A stretch of DNA of 64,000 nt from positions 7,192,001 through 7,256,000 of the forward strand of contig CP093831.1 in the NCBI GenBank assembly GCA_033063855.1. The letters are read 5' to 3'. The translations under genes were made by a program, and so were the position numbers. This document shows, one piece after another, positions 63,850 to 64,000 of the stretch. The DNA is from Smittia aterrima (taxonomy: Eukaryota; Arthropoda; Insecta; Diptera; Chironomidae). The notes under the pieces were generated by a model. It ran no database searches and was not told the origin of the DNA. It worked only from the letters and a program-made list of their open reading frames with translations. Within the stretch, counting starts at the first letter, position 1. The number at the start of each line of letters is the position of its first letter.

Positions 63850-64000
63850 ATATTTTTTTGCTTTTTCTTTTTATGTTTCGTCGATCTAACTTCATCGTCA
63901 CGTTAAAAGTTAACAATCAATTCCAGAATTCCTTCCAAACACTTTTATTTCGCAACAAAACCTAACAAATAATTTCTCTTTCTCTTTTCATTTTGCTTCG
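63850..64000 (+). other. 3' UTR / flank of the PKC gene
   Basis: These are the last 151 bases after the PKC stop. The stretch is T-rich and no canonical AATAAA was seen before the window ends, so the transcript end may lie outside it. Confidence 0.5.

Noticed and set aside
1..64000. Transposable elements, tRNA, rRNA, known miRNA
   Set aside because: I looked for transposase-like frames, terminal repeats, tRNA-like cloverleaf boxes and the common conserved insect miRNA seeds by eye and saw none. A dedicated search could still find diverged or short ones.

Overview
The window reads as nuclear DNA of an insect, most likely a nematoceran fly (midge or mosquito-like dipteran). It is AT-rich, many introns are only about 50-70 bases with GT-AG ends, and the proteins are of dipteran type. 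The species cannot be fixed from the sequence. Nothing prokaryotic, viral or transposase-like was recognised, and no tRNA, rRNA or CRISPR array was seen.

Layout. (1) 1-5.7 kb: no convincing coding; upstream region of the first gene. (2) 5739-7182 (+): egghead (egh), the beta-1,4-mannosyltransferase of arthro-series glycosphingolipids, two exons. (3) 8836-12057 (-): Flacc/ZC3H13, a scaffold of the nuclear m6A RNA methyltransferase complex. (4) 13100-18107 (-): an SLC16-type monocarboxylate transporter in seven coding exons. (5) 18.1-28.4 kb: about 10 kb without a recognisable gene. (6) 28439-28822 (+): a small intronless protein with 28 cysteines in 127 residues. (7) 30064-40271 (+): a secreted C-type lectin with a long Ser/Thr/Glu-rich tail, five exons, two of the introns about 3.6-3.8 kb. 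(8) 44646-47466 (-): a multi-pass membrane protein, MFS-like, function unknown. (9) 51756-63849 (+): a novel-type protein kinase C (PKC delta-like), 17 coding exons, 666 residues, with two C1 domains, a kinase domain and the C-terminal tail. Its eighth intron (7.8 kb) holds a 3.55-kb open exon with its own start, which looks like an alternative first exon, and an antisense three-exon coiled-coil gene.

The genes do not form an operon or an obvious pathway; they are independent eukaryotic genes. The most interesting locus is the PKC gene. It can plausibly encode a kinase with C1 domains (666 residues) and, from an internal promoter, a much larger kinase with a roughly 1184-residue charged N-terminus, no C1A domain and either half of C1B or none. 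It also has 19- and 26-base microexons, a tandem donor inside C1A, and Ser instead of Thr in the activation loop. Exon joins were derived by hand from splice consensus and reading-frame continuity, without transcript data.
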